Below are positions 8,586 to 17,614 of a DNA stretch of 43,430 bases, one piece after another; position 1 is the stretch's first letter; every line of letters begins with the position of its first letter. Under the pieces are notes generated by a model, which made no database searches, was not told where the DNA came from, and worked only from the letters and a program-made list of their open reading frames with translations. Origin of the DNA: Hyphomicrobiales bacterium (GTDB lineage: Bacteria; Pseudomonadota; Alphaproteobacteria; Rhizobiales; Rhizobiaceae); assembly GCA_900471515.1 (NCBI GenBank), contig UCFC01000006.1, positions 1-43,430 of the forward strand, read 5' to 3'. The translations under genes and the position numbers were made by a program.

Positions 8586-10355
8586 ATGGTCGAGATTCCA
8601 TCCGGCAGCATCCCCTCCGCCGAAGTCGAGGATGTCGAGCTTTATCACCCGAAAAGCTGGTGGACCAGATATGTGTTCAGCCAGGATGCCAAGGTCATCG
8701 CCGTGCAATATGCGCTGACCGCCATCGCGATCGGCATGGTGGCGCTGGTGCTTTCCTGGCTGATGCGGCTGCAGCTTGCCTTTCCCGGCTATTTCGCCTT
8801 CATCGATGCCGACCACTATTACCAGTTCATCACCATGCACGGCATGATCATGGTGATCTATCTGCTGACGGCGCTCTTCCTCGGCGGTTTCGGCAATTAC
8901 CTCATTCCGCTGATGGTCGGCGCGCGCGACATGGTCTTCCCCTACGCCAACATGCTGAGCTACTGGATCTACCTGCTTGCGGTGCTGATCCTGGTCGCGG
9001 GCTTTTTCGCCCCCGGCGGCCCGACAGGGGCGGGCTGGACGCTCTATCCGCCGCAGGCCGTCCTGTCCGGCACGCCCGGCGGCAAGGACTGGGGCATCCT
9101 CCTGATGCTGGTTTCGCTGATCGTCTTCATCATCGGCTTCACCATGGGCGGGCTGAACTATGTCGTGACCGTGCTGCAGGGGCGCACGCGCGGCATGACG
9201 CTGATGCGCATGCCGCTCACCGTCTGGGGCATCTTCACCGCCACGGTGATGGCGCTTCTGGCCTTTCCGGCGCTCTTCGTCGCCTGCGTCATGATGCTGT
9301 TCGACCGCCTGCTCGGCACCAGCTTCTTCATGCCGGCCATCGTCGAAATGGGCGAGCAGCTGCAGCATGGCGGCGGCAGCCCGATCCTGTTCCAGCACCT
9401 GTTCTGGTTCTTCGGCCATCCGGAGGTCTATATCGTGGCGCTACCCGCCTTCGGCATCGTCTCGGACCTCATCAGCACGCATGCGCGCAAGAACATCTTC
9501 GGCTACCGCATGATGGTCTGGGCGATCGTCATCATCGGGGCGCTCAGCTTCGTCGTCTGGGCGCACCACATGTATGTCAGCGGCATGAACCCGGCCTTCG
9601 GCTTCTTCTTCGCCACCACGACGCTCATCATCGCGGTTCCCACCGCCATCAAGGTCTATAACTGGGTGCTGACGCTGTGGCGCGGCGATATCCACCTGAC
9701 GCTGCCGATGCTCTTTGCGCTCGCCTTCATCGTCACCTTCGTCAATGGCGGGCTGACGGGCCTGTTCCTCGGCAATGTCGTCGTCGACGTGCCGCTGTCG
9801 GACACGATGTTCGTCGTGGCGCATTTCCACATGGTCATGGGGGTCGCGCCGATCCTCGTCATCTTCGGGGCGATCTGTCACTGGTATCCGAAGGTGACGG
9901 GGCGCATGCTGAACGAGACGCTCGGCCAGATCCATTTCTGGATCACCTTCCTCGGCACCTACGCGATCTTCTTCCCGATGCATTATCTCGGCCTGCTCGG
10001 CGTGCCGCGCCGCTATTACGAGCTTGGGGAGACGGCCTTCGTGCCGGCCTCGGCCCATTCGCTGAACGTCTTCATCACCGTCATGGCGCTGATCGTCGGG
10101 GCGGCGCAGATCCTCTTCCTGTTCAACCTCTTCTGGAGCCTGTTGCGGGGCCGGGAGGCCGGCGGCAATCCGTGGCGGGCGACGACGCTCGAATGGCAGA
10201 CGCCGCAGACGCCGCCCGCGCACGGCAACTGGGGCAAGGACCTGCCCGTCGTCTACCGCTGGGCCTACGACTACAGCGTGCCCGGCGCGGCGGAGGATTT
10301 CATCCCGCAGACGGTGCCGGCTGCCGGCGGCGTCACCCGCGAGGTTCCGGCATGA
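8586..10355 (+). CDS. coxN: Alternative cytochrome c oxidase subunit I (CoxN-like)
   Basis: 589 aa catalytic subunit that reduces oxygen at a heme-CuB centre and pumps protons. It is a type A1 heme-copper oxidase: FFGHPEVYI carries the CuB His, the cross-linked Tyr and the D-channel Glu; WAHHMY supplies two more CuB histidines; VAHFHMVM supplies the two heme histidines. FGNYLIPLMVGARDMVFPY holds the D-channel entrance Asp, and the K-channel Lys is in IIAVPTAIKVYNW. About twelve membrane helices. GGGAAGGAAAGGGAAGAGAG precedes the ATG. The stop overlaps the next start (ATGA at 10352-10355), showing translational coupling. Family assignment is firm; CoxN naming rests on operon layout. Confidence 0.95.
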   Translation: MVEIPSGSIPSAEVEDVELYHPKSWWTRYVFSQDAKVIAVQYALTAIAIGMVALVLSWLMRLQLAFPGYFAFIDADHYYQFITMHGMIMVIYLLTALFLGGFGNYLIPLMVGARDMVFPYANMLSYWIYLLAVLILVAGFFAPGGPTGAGWTLYPPQAVLSGTPGGKDWGILLMLVSLIVFIIGFTMGGLNYVVTVLQGRTRGMTLMRMPLTVWGIFTATVMALLAFPALFVACVMMLFDRLLGTSFFMPAIVEMGEQLQHGGGSPILFQHLFWFFGHPEVYIVALPAFGIVSDLISTHARKNIFGYRMMVWAIVIIGALSFVVWAHHMYVSGMNPAFGFFFATTTLIIAVPTAIKVYNWVLTLWRGDIHLTLPMLFALAFIVTFVNGGLTGLFLGNVVVDVPLSDTMFVVAHFHMVMGVAPILVIFGAICHWYPKVTGRMLNETLGQIHFWITFLGTYAIFFPMHYLGLLGVPRRYYELGETAFVPASAHSLNVFITVMALIVGAAQILFLFNLFWSLLRGREAGGNPWRATTLEWQTPQTPPAHGNWGKDLPVVYRWAYDYSVPGAAEDFIPQTVPAAGGVTREVPA

Positions 10356-11071
10356 ACGTCACGCTGATCTTCCTTGCCGCAATCGGCGCCATCATCGTCT
10401 GGTGGCTCTCCGGGCAGCGGCTGACCTCGAAACCGTGGCTGGAAACCGGCTCTCTGCAGCTGCCGGCCCATGACGATGCCGGCCGCCACCGGCAGCCGGT
10501 GCCGGCGGTCAAGATCGGCCTTTTCGTGTTTCTCGGCGTCGTCGGCGCGCTCTTCAGCCTTGGCGTCAGCGCCTATTTCATGCGCATGGGCTCGGCGGAC
10601 TGGTGGGGAATGCCGGTTCCGCGCCTGCTCTGGGTCAATACGGCCGCCCTTGCGCTCAGCAGCGCGGCGCTGCAATGGGCGCGGCACGAGGCCCGCAACG
10701 GGCGCATGGAAAGCCTGCGGCCGGCGCTGGTGACGGCGCTTGCGCTTGCCGCCTTCTTCCTCGCCGGCCAGCTGCAGGCCTGGCGGGAGCTTGCGGCGGC
10801 CGGTTACGTGCTTGCCGACAATCCCGCCAACAGCTTCTTCTACATGCTGACCGGCCTGCACGGGCTGCATATTCTCGGCGGGCTCGGCGTGCTCGCGCAT
10901 ACGACGGTGCGGTCGTTTTCGCCGGACGCGCCGCCGGAAAGGCTGCGGCTCAGCGTCGAGCTGTCGGCCATCTATTCGCATTTCATGCTCGCCGTCTGGC
11001 TGCTGCTCTTTGCGCTCTTTGCCGGCTGGGCGAACGATTTCGTCGATCTCTGCCGCACATTGCTGAACTAG
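10352..11071 (+). CDS. coxO: Oxidase subunit III-like protein (CoxO-like)
   Basis: 239-aa membrane protein with about six or seven helices. Subunit III landmarks are in the second half: NSFFYMLTGLHGLHILGGL and SAIYSHFMLAVWLLLF, matching the helices of heme-copper oxidase subunit III that carry the conserved His/Glu positions. It starts four bases inside subunit I. With the next gene it forms the pair of subunit III-like proteins that characterises coxMNOP clusters. The N-terminal half is less conserved. Role: structural and stabilising subunit of the oxidase in the inner membrane. Confidence 0.85.
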   Translation: MNVTLIFLAAIGAIIVWWLSGQRLTSKPWLETGSLQLPAHDDAGRHRQPVPAVKIGLFVFLGVVGALFSLGVSAYFMRMGSADWWGMPVPRLLWVNTAALALSSAALQWARHEARNGRMESLRPALVTALALAAFFLAGQLQAWRELAAAGYVLADNPANSFFYMLTGLHGLHILGGLGVLAHTTVRSFSPDAPPERLRLSVELSAIYSHFMLAVWLLLFALFAGWANDFVDLCRTLLN

Positions 11072-11080
11072 GGGGTACGG

Positions 11081-11800
11081 ATGGCACAGACTGTCGGGAC
11101 ACATGGGGAAGCAAGCGTCAGGCCGGCCGGCCTGCGCGGCGTCGCGGCCGATTTCAGCTCCGACCAGCGCGCCTTCAAGACCGCCTCCTGGGGCAAGGCG
11201 ATGATGTGGATCTTCCTGCTCAGCGACACGTTCGTCTTCGGCTGTTTCCTCATCGCCTACATGACCGCGCGCATGTCGACGCCGGTCGCCTGGCCGAACC
11301 CGAGCGAGGTCTTCGCCCTGCATATAGGCGGGCAGGATGTTCCGCTGATCCTGATCGCCATCATGACCTTCGTGCTGATCTCCAGCAGCGGCACGATGGC
11401 GATGGCGGTCAATTTCGGCTATCGCCGCGAGCGCGGCCGGACGGCGGCGCTGATGCTGCTGACGGCGCTGCTCGGCGCCACCTTCGTCGGCATGCAGGCC
11501 TTCGAATGGACGAAGCTGATTACCGAAGGTGTGCGCCCCTGGGAAAACCCCTGGGGGGCGGCGCAGTTCGGCTCGACCTTCTTCATGATAACCGGCTTTC
11601 ACGGCACCCATGTCACGATCGGCGTCATCTTCCTCCTCATCATCGCCCGCAAGGTCTGGCGCGGCGATTTCGACGTGGAGCGGCGCGGCTTCTTCACCAG
11701 CCGGAAGGGCCGCTACGAGGCCGTCGAGATCATGGGCCTCTACTGGCATTTCGTGGACCTGGTCTGGGTCTTCATCTTCGCCTTCTTCTATCTGTGGTGA
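11081..11800 (+). CDS. coxP: Oxidase subunit III (CoxP-like)
   Basis: 239 aa. Classical subunit III features: KTASWGKAMMWIFLLSDTF near residues 33-51, FFMITGFHGTHVTIGVIF near 165-183, and the C-terminal YWHFVDLVWVFIFAFFYLW. About six membrane helices. It begins nine bases after the CoxO-like gene and seven bases before the subunit IV-like gene, so the whole block is one transcript. Two different subunit III homologues in one operon is the defining oddity of this oxidase type. Confidence 0.9.
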   Translation: MAQTVGTHGEASVRPAGLRGVAADFSSDQRAFKTASWGKAMMWIFLLSDTFVFGCFLIAYMTARMSTPVAWPNPSEVFALHIGGQDVPLILIAIMTFVLISSSGTMAMAVNFGYRRERGRTAALMLLTALLGATFVGMQAFEWTKLITEGVRPWENPWGAAQFGSTFFMITGFHGTHVTIGVIFLLIIARKVWRGDFDVERRGFFTSRKGRYEAVEIMGLYWHFVDLVWVFIFAFFYLW

Positions 11801-11807
11801 GGTCGTC

Positions 11808-12170
11808 ATGAGCGAGACAACGGCACATGCGCAAAGCCCGGCGGTCCGGGCGGCGGAACACGGGCAGCAGCACCCGATCCGGCTCTATCTTCTCGTCTGG
11901 GGCCTGCTCTTCGTGCTCAGCGCCTTTTCCTACATGGTCGATTATCTCGGCATCCAGGGTTATCTCAGGTGGACGCTGATCCTGCTGTTCATGATGCTGA
12001 AGGCGGGGCTGATCGTCGCCGTCTTCATGCACATGGCCTGGGAGAGGCTGGCCCTGGTCTACGCCATCCTGCTGCCGCCGCTGCTGGTGCTGGTCTTCGT
12101 GGCGCTGATGGTATCGGAAGCCGATTATACGATCCTCACCCGGCTCGCCTTTTTCGGGGGCGGGGTGTAA
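11808..12170 (+). CDS. Cytochrome c oxidase subunit IV-like membrane protein
   Basis: 120 aa with three membrane helices (about 27-50, 55-77 and 82-103) after a short hydrophilic N-terminus rich in Ala/His/Gln. RWTLILLFMMLKAGLIVAVF followed by MHMAWE is the signature of the prokaryotic cytochrome C oxidase subunit IV (CtaF-like) family. GAGG precedes the ATG at 11808. Last gene of the oxidase operon; likely aids assembly or stability of the complex. Confidence 0.85.
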   Translation: MSETTAHAQSPAVRAAEHGQQHPIRLYLLVWGLLFVLSAFSYMVDYLGIQGYLRWTLILLFMMLKAGLIVAVFMHMAWERLALVYAILLPPLLVLVFVALMVSEADYTILTRLAFFGGGV

Positions 12171-12318
12171 CGGCCACGGGCGGCAACGCCATCGGAAAAA
12201 CAGGGGGACTAAGCGCATTGGTTTTTCCTTTCGAGGCGGTTGCGGGGGTGCCGGCAGGCCCTGAACCGGGCCATGCCCGCGCGCTGCGGGGAAAATTTTT
12301 GCGTCCTGAATTTTGTGT

Positions 12319-12343
12319 GGAACTCTCTGCCGCGTCGCGCGTT
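12319..12343 (+). promoter_or_regulatory. EcfG/RpoE2-type general-stress promoter
   Basis: GGAAC at 12319-12323, 16 bases, CGTT at 12340-12343. This matches the alphaproteobacterial general-stress sigma factor consensus (GGAAC, N16-17, CGTT). It lies 36 bases upstream of the start at 12379, so a transcript beginning near 12350 would have a short leader. Confidence 0.65.
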
Positions 12344-12378
12344 TGGCAGCATCTTTACGGAGCGATCGGGAGGAGATC

Positions 12379-12615
12379 ATGCAACCGAAGATCGGAACGG
12401 ATGCGCCTGCGGACCGCTGGATCGGTGCTGTGGAGCTTGCGATCGTGCAGAAGGCCTTCGACAGGCTCTGCGCAGAGCGCGGCATTTCACGCGACTGCAC
12501 CGAGGCGCGCGAACTCGCTCGGGTGACAATCGACCTTTACCGGCAGGGTGCCGACAGCGAATACAAGCTGCATACCATGCTGTCGGGATCCGATTTCAAG
12601 ACACCGGCCCTGTGA
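12379..12615 (+). CDS. Small conserved hypothetical protein, 78 aa
   Basis: No family is recognised. GGGAGGAG lies just before the ATG. The sequence is mostly helical (VELAIVQKAFDRLCAERGIS, then CTEARELARVTIDLYRQG) with two cysteines and no membrane segment. It is not NepR-like, despite its size and its stress-type promoter. The next small gene starts seven bases after its stop, so they form a two-gene unit. A role in the general stress response is inferred from the promoter only. Confidence 0.72.
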   Translation: MQPKIGTDAPADRWIGAVELAIVQKAFDRLCAERGISRDCTEARELARVTIDLYRQGADSEYKLHTMLSGSDFKTPAL

Positions 12616-12622
12616 GGGGCGC

Positions 12623-12913
12623 ATGAGCAATATCGTAACATTCCCACGCCGGAACCTCCGGCCGCAGCGGCCGTCCTATGTCGGCTCGGCACGGCAGGTG
12701 GAGGGGCGCATCGCCATTCTGGAAACGATCGCGAAGATCACCGTTCGCGACAGCGCCTTCACGCCCTACGAACAGGCGGCCCTTCTGGCGAAGCTGAGGA
12801 CCGCGATCCGCGCCGAATGCGTGGCGCACAAGCTGTCGCCGGACGAGCAGTTCGAAACGATGCGTTATGCCGAACGGCTTCTCCACGATATTCTCGACAG
12901 CCTCGACGACTGA
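12623..12913 (+). CDS. Small conserved hypothetical protein, 96 aa
   Basis: No family is recognised. GAGGGG precedes the ATG at 12623, seven bases after the previous stop. The N-terminus is basic (MSNIVTFPRRNLRPQRPSYV) and the rest is predicted helical, ending in an acidic tail (LLHDILDSLDD). One cysteine, no membrane segment. It is probably co-expressed with the 78-aa gene from the general-stress-type promoter. Confidence 0.72.
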   Translation: MSNIVTFPRRNLRPQRPSYVGSARQVEGRIAILETIAKITVRDSAFTPYEQAALLAKLRTAIRAECVAHKLSPDEQFETMRYAERLLHDILDSLDD

Positions 12914-13003
12914 AACCGCCGCCTTCACGCCTCCTGTCCGGCGCGCTCGGGCTCGTCGATGCGCCGGCAGCTTTGAGGCGCCCTTCAAGCCGGCTAAGGA
13001 TAA

Positions 13004-13029
13004 AAAGAAAGCCGGCCCAGGGCCGGCTT
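13004..13029 (-). terminator. Strong intrinsic terminator reading on the minus strand
   Basis: Perfect 10-bp stem AAGCCGGCCC / GGGCCGGCTT (13009-13018, 13020-13029) around a single A. On the minus strand it is followed by TTTCTTTTTAT; on the plus strand there is no T run. No credible minus-strand protein gene lies upstream of it, so a non-coding transcript may end here. Confidence 0.65.
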
Positions 13030-13350
13030 AGACGAACACGGCTGAACAGGGGTACTGGCCGGTTCCTGGCATTTCGTGACTGACAATCAATTTCACTACA
13101 ATGCCGAGGCCAGCAGAAAGGGCGTAACGAGATCGCCGAAAGGGCGGCTCCGCAAAGGGGTGGGCGGCGGGCGGGAGCCGGTGCTGTCCTCGCGTGTTTT
13201 TATGCGGGACGAACATCACCGATTGATGACATCGGCGGCCCGCCGGCAACTTTCTTTTTGCCGGCCGCATTATCCTGTGGACGGGGCAGCCCGCTGGTTT
13301 TGCGGCCCGACAGGCCGATGGCGTGAATGCTGTGTTCAGCCCCTTCGGGA
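13030..13350. other. Gene-free stretch with two hairpins
   Basis: No supported ORF. A perfect 8-bp stem GCCGGCAA / TTGCCGGC with loop CTTTCTTT lies at 13242-13265, and CGGCTC...GAGCCG pairs across 13145-13180. Together with the minus-strand terminator at 13004-13029 this suggests structured RNA, but no known RNA family (SRP, RNase P, tmRNA) is recognised. Confidence 0.4.
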
Positions 13351-13377
13351 TGTCAAACTTTCACAAAACGGCTATAT
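13351..13377 (+). promoter_or_regulatory. Possible promoter of the ABC exporter genes
   Basis: CTATAT at 13372-13377 matches the rhizobial -10 pattern; the -35 candidate TGTCAA (13351-13356) is weak. The gene starts 38 bases further on. Confidence 0.35.
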
Positions 13378-13415
13378 AGCGGGCCAAATTCGATCCGATA
13401 TCCGCAAAGAGCCCC

Positions 13416-14338
<923 letters not shown>

Positions 14339-14342
<4 letters not shown>

Positions 14343-15100
14343 ATTTCGAGGCGATCAAGTCGATCTATTTCTTCGAGATGGCCCGCACGCGGCGCACGCT
14401 GCTGCAGAGCGTCATTTCGCCCGTCATTTCCACCTCGCTCTATTTCATCGTCTTCGGGGCCGCGATCGGCACGCGCATCCAGCAGGTGGAGGGCGTTTCC
14501 TACGGCGCCTTCATCACGCCCGGCCTCATCATGCTGACGCTGCTCGGCCAATGCGTCGGCAACGGCTCCTTCGGCATCTATTTTCCGAAATTCACCGGCA
14601 CGATCTACGAGATCCTGTCGGCGCCCGTCGCCATGACGGAGATCCTGATCGGCTATGTGGGGGCGGCGGCCACCAAGGGCCTTATCATCGGCACGATCAT
14701 CCTCATCACCGCCAACCTCTTCGTGGACGTGCGCATCGAGCACCCGTTCATGATGGTGCTGTTCTTCCTTCTGACCGCCGTCAGCTTCAGCCTGTTCGGC
14801 TTCATGATCGGCATCTGGGCGACGAATTTCGAGCAGCTGAACCTCATCCCCATGCTGGTGGTGCCGCCGCTCACCTTCCTCGGCGGCAGCTTCTATTCCA
14901 TCAACATGCTGCCGCCCTTCTGGCAGGCGGTCAGCCATTTCAATCCGGTTCTCTACCTCGTCAGCGGCTTCCGCTGGAGTTTTTACGGGATTGCGGATGT
15001 GAACCCGTTGGTCAGCCTCGGCATGATCGCGCTGTTCCTGCTGATCTGCCTGACCACGCTCGGCTGGATCTTCAAGACGGGCTACAGGCTGCGCAACTGA
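14339..15100 (+). CDS. ABC-2 type transporter permease (YadH/NodJ-like)
   Basis: 253 aa, six membrane helices, partner of the preceding ATPase. The ABC-2 family landmarks are visible: [18 protein letters not shown] in the first helical region, and [20 protein letters not shown] near residues 178-197, the motif found in YadH and NodJ. The start lies within the ATPase stop. Inner-membrane pore of an exporter; the substrate cannot be deduced. Confidence 0.92.
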
Positions 15101-15122
15101 CGGGGCGGCAGCGCGCCGTAGC

Positions 15123-16190
15123 TTAGTTCGCGACCGGCTGCGGCTCCGGGAACGTCCAGCTTCCATCCATGATCGGCTGGCGCGGGCGGTAGAGGCGCAC
15201 GGTATAGTTCCAGCCCTCCACGACGGGCAGGCAATTGGCGATCTTGCCGTCGCAGCCGCCGAACTGCACCTTGACCGTGCCGTCGGCCTCCCTGGCGGCG
15301 GTGATGTTGTTCAGCGTATAGGCGTCGAGCTTGTTCTTCTCGTAATAACCCTGAGCATTGTAAACGCTGACCGACCAGAAGCCGTCGACGGGGACATCCT
15401 TGACCGTGAGCCGGTAGACCGTCTCGCCGTCGTTCTTCGGCGGCGTCTCGTTCAGGTAGATTGCGTCCTTCTCGGGATTGCCGCCCCAGCCGACCGCGGT
15501 GCCGATCAGGTGGCGGATCGGATCGACCGCGTCCCTGGTGCCGAAGGCGCCCCGGAAATCGGGAATGGTCGCGCCCAGCACGATCAGCGCGTCACGGATC
15601 TCCTTCTGGCTCGCCTGGTCCCAGTCCGGCGCTTCGAATTTTCCGGCGTCTGCCGGGCTGATCGTCATGGCGTCCTGAAGGCTGTGAACCTGCTTGAGAT
15701 CTTCGGGATTGCCGGGATCGACGAGGGTTCGGATCGCAACGAAAATGTAGCGCGTGCCTGCCGCCGCCCGGTCGTAGGCATAGCTGCCCGCATCATATTT
15801 GACGTCGCCGACGACGTAATGGTCTTCATTGATGACCTGCATCGAGCGGAAACGTTTGCCGGCATCGGGCAGGGTGACGGTGACCGGTCCGGCATCGAGG
15901 TCGATGACGGCGGAGGAGTAGAGCGTATCGCGATTGGTCCGGATGACCGGCTGCTGATCGATGTCAACAGGCTCGCGGTGATGGTGGAAGCTGCCTGTCT
16001 TGCCGCCGGAATCCTTCACCGCGCTGCCGAAATAGAGGTCGGATTCGGCGCGGGCGAAATTGTCGACGGTAACGGGCATGGCCGTCTGCGCCGCAGCCTG
16101 CGCGGCGAGCGCGAGCGCCAGCGTGGCGATGGCGGCGTGGCGGGCAATGCCGGCAGGCACTGTGGCGGATGCAGGCTTGGACCCTCTCAT
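15123..16190 (-). CDS. DUF1254/DUF1214 domain protein, exported
   Basis: 355 aa. A signal peptide spans about residues 15-35 (ATLALALAAQAAAQ then TAMPV). Then a DUF1254-like part with NFARAESDLYFGSAV and DQQPVIRTNRDTLYSSAVID, and a C-terminal DUF1214-like part with DGFWSVSVYNAQGYYEKNKL and YTVRLYRPRQPIMDGSW. This combination is common in proteobacteria and of unknown biochemical role. GAGGGGGAAGAG just upstream supports the ATG at 16190. It is convergent with the ABC exporter, its stop 23 bases from the permease stop. Confidence 0.85.
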   Translation of the reverse strand: MRGSKPASATVPAGIARHAAIATLALALAAQAAAQTAMPVTVDNFARAESDLYFGSAVKDSGGKTGSFHHHREPVDIDQQPVIRTNRDTLYSSAVIDLDAGPVTVTLPDAGKRFRSMQVINEDHYVVGDVKYDAGSYAYDRAAAGTRYIFVAIRTLVDPGNPEDLKQVHSLQDAMTISPADAGKFEAPDWDQASQKEIRDALIVLGATIPDFRGAFGTRDAVDPIRHLIGTAVGWGGNPEKDAIYLNETPPKNDGETVYRLTVKDVPVDGFWSVSVYNAQGYYEKNKLDAYTLNNITAAREADGTVKVQFGGCDGKIANCLPVVEGWNYTVRLYRPRQPIMDGSWTFPEPQPVAN

Positions 16191-16303
16191 GGCTCTTCCC
16201 CCTCGCGCGGCTTTCCGGGGTGGAGCCTTTCACAAGCCTTCCTCCGGGAGAAGTACGTTACCGTAAACGCCGCTGTAAATGAGGCAGCAGCAAGGGCTGC
16301 GGC

Positions 16304-16870
16304 TCAGGCCATGCTTTTGCGCGCCTGCTTGCCCTGCCGCGGGCGGAAATCGACGAGCAGGGATTTCAGTTCGAGTTCGCGCACGCGCCGGGCCGCCTCG
16401 TCGGGGCTTACCCAATCGAGCCGGCGCTGGCCGGTTTCGCGGAACCGGTCCTGCGTGTGCTCGACCTCGATCTGGAAAATATCGACGATGCAGGGCGCGA
16501 CGTCGCCATTGTCCAGCTCCTTCAGATAGGTGTAGCGGCCGACCGGCTGTTTGCTCACCGCCCCGCGCACGCCGGCTTCCTCCCAGGCCTCGATGGCGGC
16601 GGCCTCGTGCGGCTTCTTCTTTTTCATCGGCCAGCCCTTGGGAATGATCCAGCGGCCGCTGTCGCGGGTGGTGACGACGAGAATTTCGATCTCCGAATGA
16701 TCGGTCCTTGGCCCGCCGTTCCTGTAGCGGAAGCAGAGCGCGCCGTATTGCTGGCGAAAGGCGCCGGAAAAAAGCTGCTGCGGCCGCTCCGCAAGCTGTT
16801 TCAACAGGGGCCTTGCCGGCCCAGCGTCGGATTTTGTGCCTTTTTTGCTGGATTTCATGACGCCGAGCAT
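16304..16870 (-). CDS. Nudix hydrolase (DIPP-like)
   Basis: 188 aa from the ATG at 16870; a TTG two codons upstream and an ATG at 16858 are alternatives and none has a clear ribosome site. The Nudix box is GWPMKKKKPHEAAAIEAWEE followed by AGV: all catalytic/metal glutamates (E...E, EE) are present, while the usual Arg before the first Glu is Ile. The preceding SGRWIIPKG matches diadenosine/diphosphoinositol polyphosphate hydrolase-type Nudix proteins. The basic N-terminus (KSSKKGTK) and C-terminus are unstructured. It diverges from the phosphate transporter pair across a PHO box, so phosphate-responsive control is possible. A related but degenerate paralogue lies at 23998. Confidence 0.88.
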   Translation of the reverse strand: MLGVMKSSKKGTKSDAGPARPLLKQLAERPQQLFSGAFRQQYGALCFRYRNGGPRTDHSEIEILVVTTRDSGRWIIPKGWPMKKKKPHEAAAIEAWEEAGVRGAVSKQPVGRYTYLKELDNGDVAPCIVDIFQIEVEHTQDRFRETGQRRLDWVSPDEAARRVRELELKSLLVDFRPRQGKQARKSMA

Positions 16871-16911
16871 TGCCAATTTTTACATTTTGGATCAATTCCC
16901 TGCGACGATTT

Positions 16912-16929
16912 ATGACACATTTATGACAG
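16912..16929. promoter_or_regulatory. PHO box (PhoB site) between the Nudix and phosphate transporter genes
   Basis: Read on the minus strand: CTGTCATAAATGTGTCAT, one mismatch from the PhoB consensus of two CTGTCA(T/C) repeats spaced 11 bp. A weaker third repeat (ATGAC) lies at 16936-16940. The site is 41 bases upstream of the DUF47/PhoU-like gene and 42 bases upstream of the Nudix start. In Sinorhizobium the orfA-pit operon is PhoB-repressed; the same is expected here. Confidence 0.75.
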
Positions 16930-16969
16930 TCTTTGATGACCGTCGTCCGCAAGGGAAGGATCGCCCGGA

Positions 16970-17614
16970 ATGATGAGCGTGTTTCGCAAGATGATGCCGC
17001 GGGAAGACCGCTTCTACGAGATGTTCTGCAGGCATGCGAAAACCGTGGTGACGGCGGCCGAGGCGATGGAGAAACTTCTGAAGGGCGAGGCGGTCGAGGA
17101 GAATTGCGACCGTATCGTGGCGCTGGAGGACGAGGCCGACCAGATTACCCGCGAAGTGCTGCAGGCGATCCGCCGCAGCTTCATCACCCCCTTCGACCGC
17201 GGCGACATCAAGGATCTGATCCAGTCCATGGACGATGCGATCGACATGATGCACAAGACGGTCAAGATCATCCGCCTGTTCGAGCAGTCGCGTTTCGATC
17301 CGCTGATGCAGGAAATGGGGGGCGAGATCGTCAAGGCCGCGGGCCTCATGCAGCAGGCGATCGGGCTGCTCGACAAGCTGGGCGCCAATGCCTCCCGGCT
17401 CTCGGCGATCGCCGAGGAGATCACGCGGGTCGAGGGCCGGTCCGACGAACTGCATGACGAGGGGCTGAAGGACCTCTATCGCCGGCATGGCGCCAGCGGC
17501 AATGCCATGGCCTATATGATCGGCAGCGAACTCTACAGCAACCTGGAGAAGATCGTCGACCGGTTCGAGGATGTGGCGAACGAAATCAGCGGCGTCGTCA
17601 TCGAGAACGTCTGA
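16970..17614 (+). CDS. DUF47/PhoU-like Pit accessory protein (OrfA)
   Basis: 214 aa, all-helical DUF47 family, related to PhoU and found directly upstream of pit transporters. Visible family features: FYEMFCRHAKTVVTAAEAME, ALEDEADQITREVLQAIRRS with FITPFDRGDIKDL (the two PhoU-type metal-binding-like segments), and the C-terminal LYSNLEKIVDRFEDVANEIS. The stop overlaps the pit start by one base (TGATG at 17612-17616). The pair corresponds to orfA-pit of Sinorhizobium meliloti, a low-affinity phosphate uptake system repressed by PhoB; the PHO box upstream supports this. An earlier in-frame start would overlap the PHO box region. Confidence 0.92.
   Translation: MMSVFRKMMPREDRFYEMFCRHAKTVVTAAEAMEKLLKGEAVEENCDRIVALEDEADQITREVLQAIRRSFITPFDRGDIKDLIQSMDDAIDMMHKTVKIIRLFEQSRFDPLMQEMGGEIVKAAGLMQQAIGLLDKLGANASRLSAIAEEITRVEGRSDELHDEGLKDLYRRHGASGNAMAYMIGSELYSNLEKIVDRFEDVANEISGVVIENV

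Noticed and set aside
7620..9419. 599-aa minus-strand open frame across the oxidase genes
   Set aside because: Antisense to coxM and coxN, whose metal-ligand motifs are complete; the product is His/Asp/Arg-rich noise.
12379..12615. 78-aa protein as a NepR anti-sigma factor
   Set aside because: Size and stress promoter fit, but the sequence lacks the NepR core helices and no ecfG or phyR gene is adjacent.
13028..13270. 80-aa minus-strand frame in the gap before the ABC exporter
   Set aside because: No ribosome site, no recognisable sequence, and its 3' end runs into the terminator stem; a non-coding transcript is the better reading.
13030..13400. Known structural RNA (SRP, RNase P or tmRNA) in the gene-free gap
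   Set aside because: The conserved core sequences of these RNAs were looked for on both strands and not found.
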